Shown piece after piece: positions 43,923-52,384 of a stretch of 64,000 bases of DNA (the first letter of the stretch is position 1; the number at the start of each line of letters is the position of its first letter). Under the pieces are notes generated by a model. The model ran no database searches. It had not been told where the DNA came from and worked only from the letters and a program-made list of their open reading frames with translations. This stretch comes from Collinsella aerofaciens (lineage in GTDB: Bacteria > Actinomycetota > Coriobacteriia > Coriobacteriales > Coriobacteriaceae), in contig NZ_JADNDZ010000097.1 of NCBI RefSeq assembly GCF_015552075.1, positions 1-64,000 on the forward strand, given 5' to 3'. The position numbers were made by a program, and so were the translations under genes.

Positions 43923-43940
43923 ACTTTATCTCGGTAAAGT
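43923..43940 (-). promoter_or_regulatory. Inverted repeat upstream of the hydratase
   Basis: ACTTTA-TCTCGG-TAAAGT lies about 100 bases upstream of the hydratase start and could be an operator. No more can be said. Confidence 0.35.
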
Positions 43941-44199
43941 AAAGAACGAACCCGGTGTGAGCCGACAGACTTGGCGCAAGAGCATCCCTTTCGACTAGTC
44001 ATTTTAGAACGTCCCCAATGACTACCCATAACAACGTCGATGTTTTGGCGCGGACAGCGAAAGCCCGCCAGAGCGAGCAAGGTGCCTTGAAACAAGGCGG
44101 CATTGATCTTCTGATCATGCCGCCGAAGTTGAAAGGCAGATTGCCGCTCTGGCGGGCTTGCAGCGTCAACTGGTTACGCGGTTTGGAAAAACCGCGTAA
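43941..44199. other. Intergenic region with structured elements
   Basis: Between the hydratase promoter and hspR, no gene is supported. It carries the structured ~100-base element and the hairpin at the hspR stop listed separately. Confidence 0.5.
44061..44160. repeat. ~100-base branched palindromic element
   Basis: Outer arms AAGCCCGCCAGAGCG (44061-44075) and CGCTCTGGCGGGCTT (44146-44160) are perfect reverse complements. Inside, GCAA..TGCC pairs with GGCA..TTGC, CTTG-AAA-CAAG makes a small hairpin, and GGCGGCAT(T)GATC with GATCATGCCGCC makes a 12-bp stem with a TTCT loop. The fold is a branched cloverleaf-like structure. It may be a small RNA, a terminator or a non-autonomous mobile repeat. 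Confidence 0.65.
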
Positions 44200-44200
44200 C
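44173..44200 (-). terminator. Hairpin overlapping the hspR stop
   Basis: GTTACGCGGTTT and AAACCGCGTAAC pair around 4 bases and overlap the hspR stop codon. No strong T-run follows, so it may act with the downstream branched element. Confidence 0.5.
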
Positions 44201-44616
44201 TACAAATCCCCGCCGGCACCCAGCAGCTTGCGCATGACCTGTTCGGGGTTAACCGAGCCGTCGCGCGGGGCCAGGGCGGTGATCTTCTTCTGCATCTTGT
44301 ACTCGTGCAGCTCGTCCTCGAGCTGGCGCACGCGGGCGCGGAGCTTTTCGTTCTCGCGCTCGCGCTCCTCAGCACGCTCCTTCATATCGAGGATGCGCAC
44401 CACGCCGGCAAGGTTGATGCCCTCGTCGGTCAGCTGGTTGATGAGCTCCAGGCGCTCGATATCGGCACGCGAATACAGACGCGTGTTGCCGCCCGAGCGC
44501 TGGGGATTCACCAAGCCTTTGGACTCGTAGACGCGCAGAGTCTGCGGGTGCATGCCGGTCAGCTCGGCCGCCACGCTGATCATGTACAGCGGTTTGTTCC
44601 TATTGTCCTCGGCCAT
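44200..44616 (-). CDS. hspR: Heat-shock repressor HspR
   Basis: A 138-residue MerR-type protein. The N-terminal winged helix reads YMISVAAELTGMHPQTLRVYESKGLVNP...NTRLYSRADIERL, the HspR signature. A coiled-coil (about 75-110) is rich in Arg/Glu, and the tail has few Cys. In actinobacteria HspR uses DnaK as co-repressor and sits last in its operon, as here. Its targets should be this operon and clpB. Confidence 0.95.
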   Translation of the reverse strand: MAEDNRNKPLYMISVAAELTGMHPQTLRVYESKGLVNPQRSGGNTRLYSRADIERLELINQLTDEGINLAGVVRILDMKERAEERERENEKLRARVRQLEDELHEYKMQKKITALAPRDGSVNPEQVMRKLLGAGGDL

Positions 44617-44688
44617 GCTACCTGACCCCTTTCCGTCTCGTTATCGTCCATCATAAGCCCGCGGGCGCGGGCGTGCGCCACGACCGCC

Positions 44689-45654
44689 CTAGTACGTCGC
44701 CTTGTAACGGTTGACCTTCTCGCGATAGTCGCGCGCGTCGGCCTCGCGCAGCTTGGTCATGGCATCGCGCTCGTCATCAGACAGGTTCGTGGGAACCTGC
44801 ACCTTGATCTCGACAAGCAGTGCACCGGTGCGCCCGCGATGCTTAACGTCGGGCGCACCCATCTCCTTAAAGCGGAACTTCTTGCCCGTCTGGGTGCCAG
44901 CGGGCACCTTCAGACGAACCGTCGCGCCGCCGGGCGTCGGCACGTCCACCGTGCAGCCGAGCGCCGCCTCATAGACCGAGACCGGTACCTCCATGGTCAC
45001 GTCGGCACCTTTACGCTTAAACAGCGGATGCCCCTCCACGTGCGTGGTCACGACCAGGTCGCCGCGCTCGCCGCCGGCAACGCCATACTCGCCGCGACGT
45101 TTGTAGCGCAGCTTGCCGCCGTCGACCGCGCCCGCGGGGACCGAGACCGTAATGGTCTGCTGCTCGCCCGTCGAGGGAATGCGGTAGGTGACCTTGTGCG
45201 TCACGCCGCGAAACGCGTCCTCGGCCGAAACATCGACGGTCAACGACAGGTCGCCGCCCTTGCGAGCACGGCTGTGGCCCGCGCCGGCACCGGCAGCGCC
45301 CGCAGCCCCGGCAAAGCCCGAGCCCCAATCGCTGCCCCAGGCGCCGTTGCCGCTAAAGATGCTGTCGAAGATATCGCCCCAGCCGCTGGCGCCTGCGCCG
45401 GCACCGTAGCCGCCGCCATACGCGCCGCCCGCGCCCGGCATGCCGCCAAACATGAGCATCTGGTCGTACTCTTTGCGCTTCTTCTCGTCCGAAAGCGTCT
45501 CGTAGGCCTCGCTGATCTCCTTGAACTTGGCCTCGTCGCCGCCGGCATCGGGGTGATATTTTTGCGCGAGCTTGCGAAACGCGCTCTTGATCTCTTTGTC
45601 GGAGGCGCTCTTGGATACGCCCAGGATGTCATAGAAGGTTTTGCCTGCAGCCAT
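44689..45654 (-). CDS. dnaJ: DnaJ-class co-chaperone without zinc domain
   Basis: A 321-residue protein, ATG at 45654 after AGGAGAGGAG. It has a J domain (about 5-70) with HPD, a Gly/Ala/Phe linker (about 80-140) and two C-terminal substrate-binding domains. The four CxxCxGxG zinc repeats of full DnaJ are absent, so it is a CbpA/type II J-protein. It stimulates DnaK ATPase. It follows grpE after a 109-base gap with a terminator-like hairpin, and hspR follows 72 bases later. Confidence 0.93.
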   Translation of the reverse strand: MAAGKTFYDILGVSKSASDKEIKSAFRKLAQKYHPDAGGDEAKFKEISEAYETLSDEKKRKEYDQMLMFGGMPGAGGAYGGGYGAGAGASGWGDIFDSIFSGNGAWGSDWGSGFAGAAGAAGAGAGHSRARKGGDLSLTVDVSAEDAFRGVTHKVTYRIPSTGEQQTITVSVPAGAVDGGKLRYKRRGEYGVAGGERGDLVVTTHVEGHPLFKRKGADVTMEVPVSVYEAALGCTVDVPTPGGATVRLKVPAGTQTGKKFRFKEMGAPDVKHRGRTGALLVEIKVQVPTNLSDDERDAMTKLREADARDYREKVNRYKATY

Positions 45655-45726
45655 CGTAGCTCCTCTCCTGTTACGTCCGCCGCCCATGCAGACGACGGCT
45701 CATGCTTTCATATGGCACTAGGCCAG

Positions 45727-45757
45727 AAAGGGCCCCGGGTGTTGCCCCGGGGCCCTT
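45727..45757 (-). terminator. Intra-operon hairpin between grpE and dnaJ
   Basis: On the minus strand GGGCCCCGGGG and CCCGGGGCCC pair perfectly around 4-5 bases and are followed by TTTCTGG. It could act as a partial terminator that sets dnaJ/hspR levels below dnaK/grpE, or stabilise the upstream RNA end. Confidence 0.7.
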
Positions 45758-45762
45758 CTCAA

Positions 45763-46605
45763 TTACTCCTCGGTGCTCTCGGCCGTATCGGCCGTAGCAT
45801 CCTCGGGCGCCGCTTCGGGCTCCGGTGCGGGGCGCTTCTCGCCACCGTAGGTCACCGTCACCATCGCGGAGCGCAGGATGCGATCCGCCATGCGGTAGCC
45901 CTTCTGGTACACATCGTTGACGGTCTCGTCATACTGCGATGCGTCCTCGACGCGACCCACGGCCTGATGCTCGAGCGGATCGAACGCCTCGCCCTTGGGA
46001 TCGATGGGCTCAACGCCCTCGTGCGCAAACACATCAAGCAGCTTGGCATGAACCGCATCGACGCCGTCGACGAACTGCTTAAAGTCGTCGGAAAGCTCTT
46101 GGCTGCGGGCATGGTCGATCGCGCGCTCGATATCGTCGATCACCGGCAACAGCGCGGTGACAAGCTTCTCGGTCGCGCGCTCGCGCTCGGCGATACGCTC
46201 GTTTGCGGTGCGGCGACGAAAGTTCTCCCAGTCGGCCTGCAGACGGGCGGTGCGCTCGGTGGCGTCCTTTGCCTTGTCCTCGGCGGCCTTCTGAGCCTCT
46301 GCCGCAGCATCAAGCTCGTTGCGCACGTCGGTAAGCTCCTTCTGAGCCTGCTCGAACTTAAGCTTAAAGTCGTTGTCGGCGGCTTCCTCACCGGCGCGGA
46401 TAGCGGCTTCCACCATCTCGTCCTCGGTCATCGTCGCCTCCTTGTTGGAATCCTCTACCTGGTTCTCGGCAGCCTCGGCGGCCTCGGCCTCGTTGGCCTC
46501 GGTATCGTCGACGGCCTCTACGGGAATCTTCACGTCCTTCTCCTCAGAGTCAACGGGGGCGGCGCCAGCGGCAGCCGCCTCCGTGCGAGCTTTACGGGCG
46601 GACAT
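45763..46605 (-). CDS. grpE: Nucleotide exchange factor GrpE
   Basis: A 280-residue protein. An acidic, Ala/Glu-rich N-terminus (about 1-80) is followed by a long coiled coil (~80-150) and the GrpE head with RLQADWENFRRR and VYQKGYRMADRILRSAMVTV. A second acidic tail ends the protein, making it longer than the usual ~200. It opens DnaK to release ADP. It starts 2 bases after dnaK, so translation is coupled. Confidence 0.96.
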   Translation of the reverse strand: MSARKARTEAAAAGAAPVDSEEKDVKIPVEAVDDTEANEAEAAEAAENQVEDSNKEATMTEDEMVEAAIRAGEEAADNDFKLKFEQAQKELTDVRNELDAAAEAQKAAEDKAKDATERTARLQADWENFRRRTANERIAERERATEKLVTALLPVIDDIERAIDHARSQELSDDFKQFVDGVDAVHAKLLDVFAHEGVEPIDPKGEAFDPLEHQAVGRVEDASQYDETVNDVYQKGYRMADRILRSAMVTVTYGGEKRPAPEPEAAPEDATADTAESTEE

Positions 46606-46607
46606 GA

Positions 46608-48500
46608 TTACTTGTCCTCGTCGTCCACAACCTCGTAGTCGGCGTCGACGACGTCATCGTCGGCAGGCTGGGCACCGGCGGCACCGTCGGTCTGCTGCTG
46701 AGCGTCGGCGTAGACAACCTGAGCCAGCTCGTAGGCCACAGACTGCAGGGACTCGCCGGCGGCCTTGATGGCCTCGACGTCAGAGCCCTCGAGCGCCTTC
46801 TTGGCGTCGGCGATAGCGGCCTCGGCCTTGGACTTCACGTCGGCGGAAACCTTGTCGCCCAGCTCGTTGAGGGTCTGCTCGGTGGAGTAGCACAGGCTGT
46901 CGGTCTGGTTGCGGACCTCGACCTCTTCCTTCTGCTTCTTGTCCTCCTCGGCATGAGCCTCGGCGTCCTTGACCATACGATCGACTTCGTCGTCGGACAG
47001 AGCAGTGGAGCCGGAGATGGTGATCTGCTGCTCCTTGCCGGTGCCCTTGTCCTTAGCGGAGACCTTGACGATACCGTTGGCGTCGATGTCGAAGGTGACC
47101 TCGATCTGCGGCACGCCGCGGCGGGCAGCCGGGATACCGGTCAGCTGGAACTTACCGAGCGACTTGTTGTCGCGGGCAAGCTCGCGCTCGCCCTGGAGCA
47201 CGTTGATCTCGACGCTGGTCTGGTTGTCGGCAGCGGTGGAGTAGACCTCGGTCTTGGAGGTCGGGATCGTGGTGTTGCGGTCGATCATCTTGGTCATGAT
47301 GCCGCCCATGGTCTCGACGCCCAGCGACAGCGGGGTAACGTCGAGCAGCAGGATGCCCTCGACGTCGCCGGTGAGCACGCCGCCCTGGACGGCAGCGCCG
47401 TCGGCAACGACCTCGTCGGGGTTCACGGACATGTTGGGCTGCTTGCCGGTCATGGTCTTGACGAGCTCCTGGACGGCGGGCATACGGGTGGAGCCGCCGA
47501 CGAGGATGACCTCGGTCAGATCGGAGAGCTTAAGCTTGGCGTCGCGCAGGGCGTTGGTGACAGGCTGCTTGCAGCGCTCGAGCAGGTCGCGGGTGATCTT
47601 CTCGAACTCGGCGCGGGTCAGCGTGTAGTTGAGGTGCAGCGGGCCGGACTGGTTCATGGTAATGAACGGCAGGTTGATGGTGGTCTGCTGGGCGGCAGAG
47701 AGCTCCTTCTTGGCGTTCTCGGCGGCCTCCTTCAGACGCTGCAGGGCCATGGGGTCCTGACGCAGATCGACACCGTTCTCCTGCTGGAACTTATCGGCCA
47801 TCCAGTCGATGACGCGCTGATCCCAGTCGTCGCCGCCCAGGTGGTTATCGCCCGAGGTGGACAGAACCTCAAACACGCCGTCGGCGAGGTCGAGGATGGA
47901 GACGTCGAAGGTGCCGCCGCCCAGGTCAAAGACCAGGATGCGCTGGTCGGTGCCCTGCTTGTCCAGGCCATAGGCAAGAGCAGCAGCGGTCGGCTCGTTG
48001 ACGATACGCTTGACGTTGAGGCCGGCGATCTTACCGGCGTCCTTGGTGGCCTGACGCTGGGCGTCGTTGAAGTAAGCCGGGACGGTGATGACGGCGTCGG
48101 TGACGGTCTCGCCCAGATACTTCTCGGCGTCGGCCTTCATCTTAGCGAGCGTCATGGCGCTCACCTGCTCGGCGGTGTAATCCTTGCCCTCGATGTCGAC
48201 GACGGCACGGCCACCCTGGCCCTCCTTGACCTCATACGGCACGGTCTTGATCTCGGAGGTGCACTCGGAGTACTTGCGGCCCATGAAGCGCTTGATGGAG
48301 AACACGGTGTTCTTGGGGTTGGTGACAGCCTGGTTCTTAGCGGCCTTACCCACGACGCGGTCGCCGTCGGCACGGAAGCCCACGACAGACGGCGTGGTGC
48401 GGTCGCCCTCGGCGTTCACGATAATGGTCGGAGAACCGCCCTCGAGAACGGCCATTGCGGAGTTAGTAGTACCAAGGTCGATACCAAGAATCTTGCCCAT
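46608..48500 (-). CDS. dnaK: Chaperone DnaK (Hsp70)
   Basis: A 630-residue protein of normal length. The ATPase domain starts [22 protein letters not shown] and includes [13 protein letters not shown] and the [10 protein letters not shown] motif. The linker is DVTPLSLG, followed by substrate-binding and lid domains and a C-terminal Asp-rich tail. It is first in the dnaK-grpE-dnaJ-hspR operon. The upstream 27-bp element is shared with clpB. Confidence 0.98.
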   Translation of the reverse strand: MGKILGIDLGTTNSAMAVLEGGSPTIIVNAEGDRTTPSVVGFRADGDRVVGKAAKNQAVTNPKNTVFSIKRFMGRKYSECTSEIKTVPYEVKEGQGGRAVVDIEGKDYTAEQVSAMTLAKMKADAEKYLGETVTDAVITVPAYFNDAQRQATKDAGKIAGLNVKRIVNEPTAAALAYGLDKQGTDQRILVFDLGGGTFDVSILDLADGVFEVLSTSGDNHLGGDDWDQRVIDWMADKFQQENGVDLRQDPMALQRLKEAAENAKKELSAAQQTTINLPFITMNQSGPLHLNYTLTRAEFEKITRDLLERCKQPVTNALRDAKLKLSDLTEVILVGGSTRMPAVQELVKTMTGKQPNMSVNPDEVVADGAAVQGGVLTGDVEGILLLDVTPLSLGVETMGGIMTKMIDRNTTIPTSKTEVYSTAADNQTSVEINVLQGERELARDNKSLGKFQLTGIPAARRGVPQIEVTFDIDANGIVKVSAKDKGTGKEQQITISGSTALSDDEVDRMVKDAEAHAEEDKKQKEEVEVRNQTDSLCYSTEQTLNELGDKVSADVKSKAEAAIADAKKALEGSDVEAIKAAGESLQSVAYELAQVVYADAQQQTDGAAGAQPADDDVVDADYEVVDDEDK

Positions 48501-48609
48501 TAGAAATTCCCTCTCTCTTGTGCGTTTGCACCGACTCGGCGGTCTGCCGAGCGGTGTTTCGGCTTGTCTTTCAGGATGTAGTGTATCCCCTTATGGGCCG
48601 GAATATACA

Positions 48610-48636
48610 AAATCTAAGTCAATTCATATAAGATTT
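48610..48636 (-). promoter_or_regulatory. Putative HspR operator upstream of dnaK
   Basis: A 27-base element AAATCTAAG...ATATAAGATTT, nearly the same as the one upstream of clpB (39646-39672), with arms AAATCT and AGATTT. It lies about 110 bases upstream of the dnaK start, as expected for an autoregulated dnaK-hspR operon. Confidence 0.7.
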
Positions 48637-48772
48637 CTTATTGTCAAGAGTTTAGGTTCGCAAATACGCAGGTAGACGCACTGTTTGAGTTCTCGGCAAA
48701 TCTATCGAGATCTATGTAGAGATGGCTGAGGTTTGGGTCCGAAGGTGCCTGGGGCTGCCTTGCGGAAAGCTC

Positions 48773-48951
48773 ATCCCGGTTTGAGCGTGGATTCCGGGTC
48801 GCAGTTTCCGTCTGAAGGCTCAACCGGAAACCGTATCCCGTTTTGAGAGCTGATACCGGCTCGCATTTTCCGCTAGCGGGCCTAACCGGAAACTGCAACC
48901 CGTTTTTCGACAAAATAATGGGATGCGGTTTCCGCAAGCACGCTCAATCGC
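48773..48951. repeat. Three degenerate tandem 62-bp repeats
   Basis: Copy 1 (48773-48834) and copy 2 (48835-48896) have the same length and align through ATCCCG..TTTGAG, the central TCGCA..TTTCCG and CTAACCGGAAAC/CTCAACCGGAAAC. Copy 3 (48897-48951) is more diverged and shorter. The unit contains GGTTTCCG-like motifs on alternate strands. The origin is unknown. Confidence 0.7.
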
Positions 48952-49157
48952 CCTATATTTCAAGTCACCTTTAGCTAACATTTACGCAGCTCAACGGCCC
49001 CACCTGCGCGTTTTTTAGTAAACCTTGGCATACTCGGCGAACGGTATGAAGATGCCGGCCAGAGGGTATTGCAAACGGTCGCTCCCGTGGTATGTTTTTG
49101 CCCGAATCAAACCGGCGCGCATCGCCTGTAGCGTCGGTCAACAGAGAGGAAACTACC

Positions 49158-49343
49158 ATGGCTCATCCCGTAATTGATGCCGACGAGTGCATCGCTTGTG
49201 GCGTTTGCGTCGACTCCTGCCCCGCTGGCGTTCTGGAGCTCCAGGACGTCGCTACCGTCGCTGACGAGGACTCCTGCGTCGCCTGTGGCGCTTGCCAGGA
49301 CGCTTGCCCCGCTGGCGCGATCACCGAGATCGTCGAGGAGTAA
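49158..49343 (+). CDS. Two-cluster 4Fe-4S ferredoxin
   Basis: A 61-residue protein with two CxxCxxCxxxCP motifs (CIACGVCVDSCP and CVACGACQDACP) in the short clostridial-type ferredoxin layout. It carries electrons at low potential, which suits hydrogenase or anaerobic oxidoreductases. The ribosome site AGAGAGGA lies 8 bases upstream. It is monocistronic and followed by a strong terminator. Confidence 0.96.
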   Translation: MAHPVIDADECIACGVCVDSCPAGVLELQDVATVADEDSCVACGACQDACPAGAITEIVEE

Positions 49344-49383
49344 CAACTCCCCCACTGCACACTCAAAAGTACACCGTGCACAA

Positions 49384-49422
49384 AAAAGGAGGCCTCCGCA
49401 TCGCCGCGGAGGCCTCCTTTTG
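49384..49422 (+). terminator. Terminator of the ferredoxin gene
   Basis: AAAAGGAGGCCTCCGC and GCGGAGGCCTCCTTTT form a nearly perfect long stem around a few bases with T-runs on both sides, so it could act in both directions. Confidence 0.93.
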
Positions 49423-49460
49423 CATATGTGGGCAGCTAATTTGGAGCGGGACCCTTGGCA

Positions 49461-49525
49461 GTTGCGGTGGAATAGTTCCTGTTTTATGTCTTGGATGCCG
49501 ATTTTAGGAACTATTTCACCGCAAC
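49461..49525. repeat. Dispersed 65-bp palindromic repeat, copy 2
   Basis: Arms 49461-49480 and 49506-49525 are the same as in copy 1 (24199-24263) with the same one-base mismatch. The loop is again 25 bases but of different sequence. It lies between the ferredoxin terminator and the end of niaR. Confidence 0.85.
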
Positions 49526-49543
49526 TTATAGATGCGGCGTCGA

Positions 49544-50089
49544 CTAGGACAAATCGTCTTCGTAGGGCATCAGATCTGCCAAGTAGCCCTTTTCCTTGAG
49601 CATGGCCTCGATCTCGTCGAGGGTTTGTTCGTCTTCTGCCGCGATGCGGTGGAAGTGATAGCCGCTCGTAACCGTCAGCAGCGGAAAGCTCTTGCCGCTG
49701 GCGATGTCGTGCAGGTAGCGCTCGATATCGCGGCGGTTGCGAATGTCCAGGTCGGCCGTGATCTTGCCGTACACGCGGTGGTTGACGATCACGTTGAGTA
49801 CGGCACCGCCGGCATCAACGATGCTCGTGAGCTCATCGCCCGCCTGCTCCACGCTGTGGCGCACCTTGACCAAGCGCGTGGGCACAGCCGGGCTGCTCTC
49901 GGCTTCCTGCAGCACGTAGCCGCGGTTGGTGGCGACGATATCGTGCCCGTCGGCGCGCAGCAGGGCGATGTCCTGCACCACGACCTGACGGCTCACGCCC
50001 ACCTCGCGGGCAAGCGCGCTACCCGAAACGGGATCTTTGGCCCCCTCGAGCACGGCCATGATGGCACGGCGACGCTCGCGGGCGTTCAT
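49544..50089 (-). CDS. niaR: NAD biosynthesis repressor NiaR
   Basis: A 181-residue protein. A winged helix-turn-helix (about 5-60; SGSALAREVGVSRQVVVQDI) is followed by a 3H domain named for three conserved His, present in KVRHSVE, VNHRVYG and YHFHRI. NiaR binds niacin and represses NAD-synthesis genes. It is the last gene of nadA-nadB-nadC-niaR and overlaps nadC by one base. The palindrome before nadA is its likely target. Confidence 0.95.
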   Translation of the reverse strand: MNARERRRAIMAVLEGAKDPVSGSALAREVGVSRQVVVQDIALLRADGHDIVATNRGYVLQEAESSPAVPTRLVKVRHSVEQAGDELTSIVDAGGAVLNVIVNHRVYGKITADLDIRNRRDIERYLHDIASGKSFPLLTVTSGYHFHRIAAEDEQTLDEIEAMLKEKGYLADLMPYEDDLS

Positions 50090-50949
50090 TATTTACCGTC
50101 CAGCAGACGCAGGTGCTTAAGCGAGAGGTCGAGGATCGGCGCGGAGTGCGTCAGGGCGCCCGAACTAATAAAGTCGACGCCCAGGTCGGCCAGAGCGCGA
50201 ATGTTGCCGGCGTCCACATTACCCGAGCACTCGGTCTTGGCGCGGCCAGCGATAAGCTCGATGGCGGCCGCCATATCGTCGTGCGTCATGTTGTCGAGCA
50301 TGATGATGTCGGCACCGGCCTCAACGGCCTCGCGCACCATATCCAGATTCTCGCACTCAATCTCGACCGTCGTGGTAAACGACGCATGGGCGCGCGCCAT
50401 CTCGATTGCGCGTGCCACGCCACCGGCGGCGTCGATGTGGTTGTCCTTGAGCATGACGGCCGTCGACAGGTTGTAGCGGTGGTTGCTGCCGCCGCCGATC
50501 TCGACTGCCGCCTTCTCGAAGACGCGCATGCCCGGCGTGGTCTTGCGCGTGTCGACGAGCACGGTCTTGGTGCCCTCGAGCGCCGCGGCCATCTGGTGCG
50601 TATAGGTGGCGATGCCGCTCATGCGCTGCAGGTAGTTGAGTGCCACGCGCTCGCCCGAAAGCAGCACGCGCGCGTCGCCGCGCACCTGGCCCACATGGTC
50701 GCCGGCGTGCACCTCGTCGCCATCCGCGACATCAAACAGCACGGAGCTTTGCAGATCCAGCAGCTCAAAGGTGCGGGCGAACACGTCCAGACCGGCGATG
50801 ATGCCGTCGGCCTTGGCGATAAGCTCCACCGTGGCGGGGCGCGCCGTGGGGCACACGCTCGCCGTGCTCACGTCCTCAAACGTAATGTCCTCGCGCAGAG
50901 CCTGCAGGATCAGATCATCGACGACGAGTTTCATGGTAATGGGATTCAT
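50089..50949 (-). CDS. nadC: Quinolinate phosphoribosyltransferase NadC
   Basis: A 286-residue protein with QAPRTase hallmarks: LSGERVALNYLQRMSGIAT, the RKTTPGMR PRPP/quinolinate-binding motif, and GGGSNHRYNLSTAVMLKDNH. It makes nicotinate mononucleotide from quinolinate and PRPP. It starts 3 bases after nadB stops. Confidence 0.97.
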   Translation of the reverse strand: MNPITMKLVVDDLILQALREDITFEDVSTASVCPTARPATVELIAKADGIIAGLDVFARTFELLDLQSSVLFDVADGDEVHAGDHVGQVRGDARVLLSGERVALNYLQRMSGIATYTHQMAAALEGTKTVLVDTRKTTPGMRVFEKAAVEIGGGSNHRYNLSTAVMLKDNHIDAAGGVARAIEMARAHASFTTTVEIECENLDMVREAVEAGADIIMLDNMTHDDMAAAIELIAGRAKTECSGNVDAGNIRALADLGVDFISSGALTHSAPILDLSLKHLRLLDGK

Positions 50950-50952
50950 GGT

Positions 50953-52329
50953 CTACTCCTCCACGGCCTGCGTGCCGGCGGCACAGGCCAAATCATCGAT
51001 TGCAAGGGTATCGGAACTCAGGGCGCGATGGCGTCCATCAAGCGCGGGCTCGCCCGCCTGCTCCACGGCCAGCGACTCGCCGGTGCGCATACGCCAAGCA
51101 GCGCGGCGACCCCAGACTAGGGACTCGAGCAGGCTGTTGGAAGCTAGGCGATTCTTGCCGTGCACGCCGTTGCAGGCCGTCTCACCGGCTGCGTAGAGCT
51201 CGGGCATCGAGGTGCGGCCGTCCTTGTCGACCCACACGCCGCCCATAAAGTAGTGCTGCGTAGGCGTAACGGGGATGGGCTCGTCCAAGATGTCGCGGCC
51301 GTCCTCCAAGCAGCGTGCGCGAATGTTGGCAAAGTGCCCGGTCACTACATCGCGCTCAACGGGGGCAAAGCTCAGCCACTCGTGCTCGGTACCGTCCTGC
51401 TTCATCTGCTCGCGAATAGCGGCAGCGACCACATCGCGCGGCTGAAGCTCGTCGGTAAAGCGCTCACCGGCGGCATTGAGCAGAATCGCGCCCTCGCCGC
51501 GGCAGCTCTCGCTGATCAGGAACGTGCGGCCTGGCTGCGGCGAGAACAGACCCGTGGGGTGAATCTGCACGTAGTCCAGGTGCTCCATCTTAATGCCATG
51601 CTCCTGAGCAATGTAGCAGGCATCGCCCGTGAGCTGCGGGTAGTTGGTCGAATGGTCGTATACGCCGCCGATACCGCCCGTCGCCCACAGCGTGTGGCGG
51701 GCATGGATCTTAAACGGCTCGCCGGCATGCACGCCCTCGGCGGTATTTGCCAGCTCGTCGGCGGGACGAACCGAGTTGTCCTCGTCCACGGGAACGGCGA
51801 CGACGCCGGTGCACACTGTGGCGCCGTCACGCTCGCCCGTCAGGATGTCGGTCATGGCCACGTGCTCCAAAATCTGCACGTTATCAAGCTTGCGAACGGC
51901 CTGGAGCAGCTTGGTCGTGATCTCCTTGCCCGTAATGTCGGCATGGAAGGCAATGCGGGGGCGGCTGTGCGCACCCTCGCGGGTAAAGTCGAGGCTGCCG
52001 TCGGCCTTGCGCTCAAAGTCCACGCCCATCGCCAGCAGGTCGTTGATGACCGAGCGGCTCGAGCGAATCATGATGTCGACGCTCTCGCGGCGGTTCTCGT
52101 AGTGGCCGGCGTGCATGGTGTCCTCAAAGAAGGCATCGTAGTCCGAGCCCTCGGGCAGCACGCAAATGCCGCCCTGCGCGAGCATCGAATCGCACTCATC
52201 GACAGCGCCCTTGGAGAGCATGATCACGCGCATGCTCGTCGGCAGGTTGAGAGCCGCATACAGGCCCGCTACGCCGCAGCCGGCAATAACGACGTCGCAC
52301 TCCATATCGGGGTATTGCTTGGTTTCCAC
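50953..52329 (-). CDS. nadB: L-aspartate oxidase NadB
   Basis: I start at the GTG at 52329, 7 bases after AGGGAGAGG; an ATG further up has no ribosome site. The 458-residue protein has an N-terminal FAD Rossmann site VVIAGCGVAGLYAA, then SMLAQGGI. The active-site motif YVQIHPTGLF and the HYFMGGVWVD substrate loop follow, and a C-terminal KNRLASNSLLE ends the FAD domain. It makes iminoaspartate for NadA. Length is shorter than the E. coli 540 because the C-terminal helical domain is reduced. Confidence 0.93.
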   Translation of the reverse strand: METKQYPDMECDVVIAGCGVAGLYAALNLPTSMRVIMLSKGAVDECDSMLAQGGICVLPEGSDYDAFFEDTMHAGHYENRRESVDIMIRSSRSVINDLLAMGVDFERKADGSLDFTREGAHSRPRIAFHADITGKEITTKLLQAVRKLDNVQILEHVAMTDILTGERDGATVCTGVVAVPVDEDNSVRPADELANTAEGVHAGEPFKIHARHTLWATGGIGGVYDHSTNYPQLTGDACYIAQEHGIKMEHLDYVQIHPTGLFSPQPGRTFLISESCRGEGAILLNAAGERFTDELQPRDVVAAAIREQMKQDGTEHEWLSFAPVERDVVTGHFANIRARCLEDGRDILDEPIPVTPTQHYFMGGVWVDKDGRTSMPELYAAGETACNGVHGKNRLASNSLLESLVWGRRAAWRMRTGESLAVEQAGEPALDGRHRALSSDTLAIDDLACAAGTQAVEE

Positions 52330-52384
52330 AGGAATCCTCTCCCTTGAATGTGACATAAGGGACCGTCCCTCATGCCGCATTGTT

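Larger units (their letters stand above)
48501..49157. other. Intergenic region, dnaK upstream and tandem repeats
   Basis: It holds the putative HspR site at 48610-48636 and three degenerate 62-bp repeats at 48773-48951. No gene is supported. Confidence 0.5.

Noticed and set aside
44061-44160. Integron attC site
   Set aside because: No integrase and no conserved RYYYAAC/GTTRRRY core; the fold is different.
46953-48503. 516-residue plus-strand open frame
   Set aside because: Antisense to dnaK with no ribosome site.
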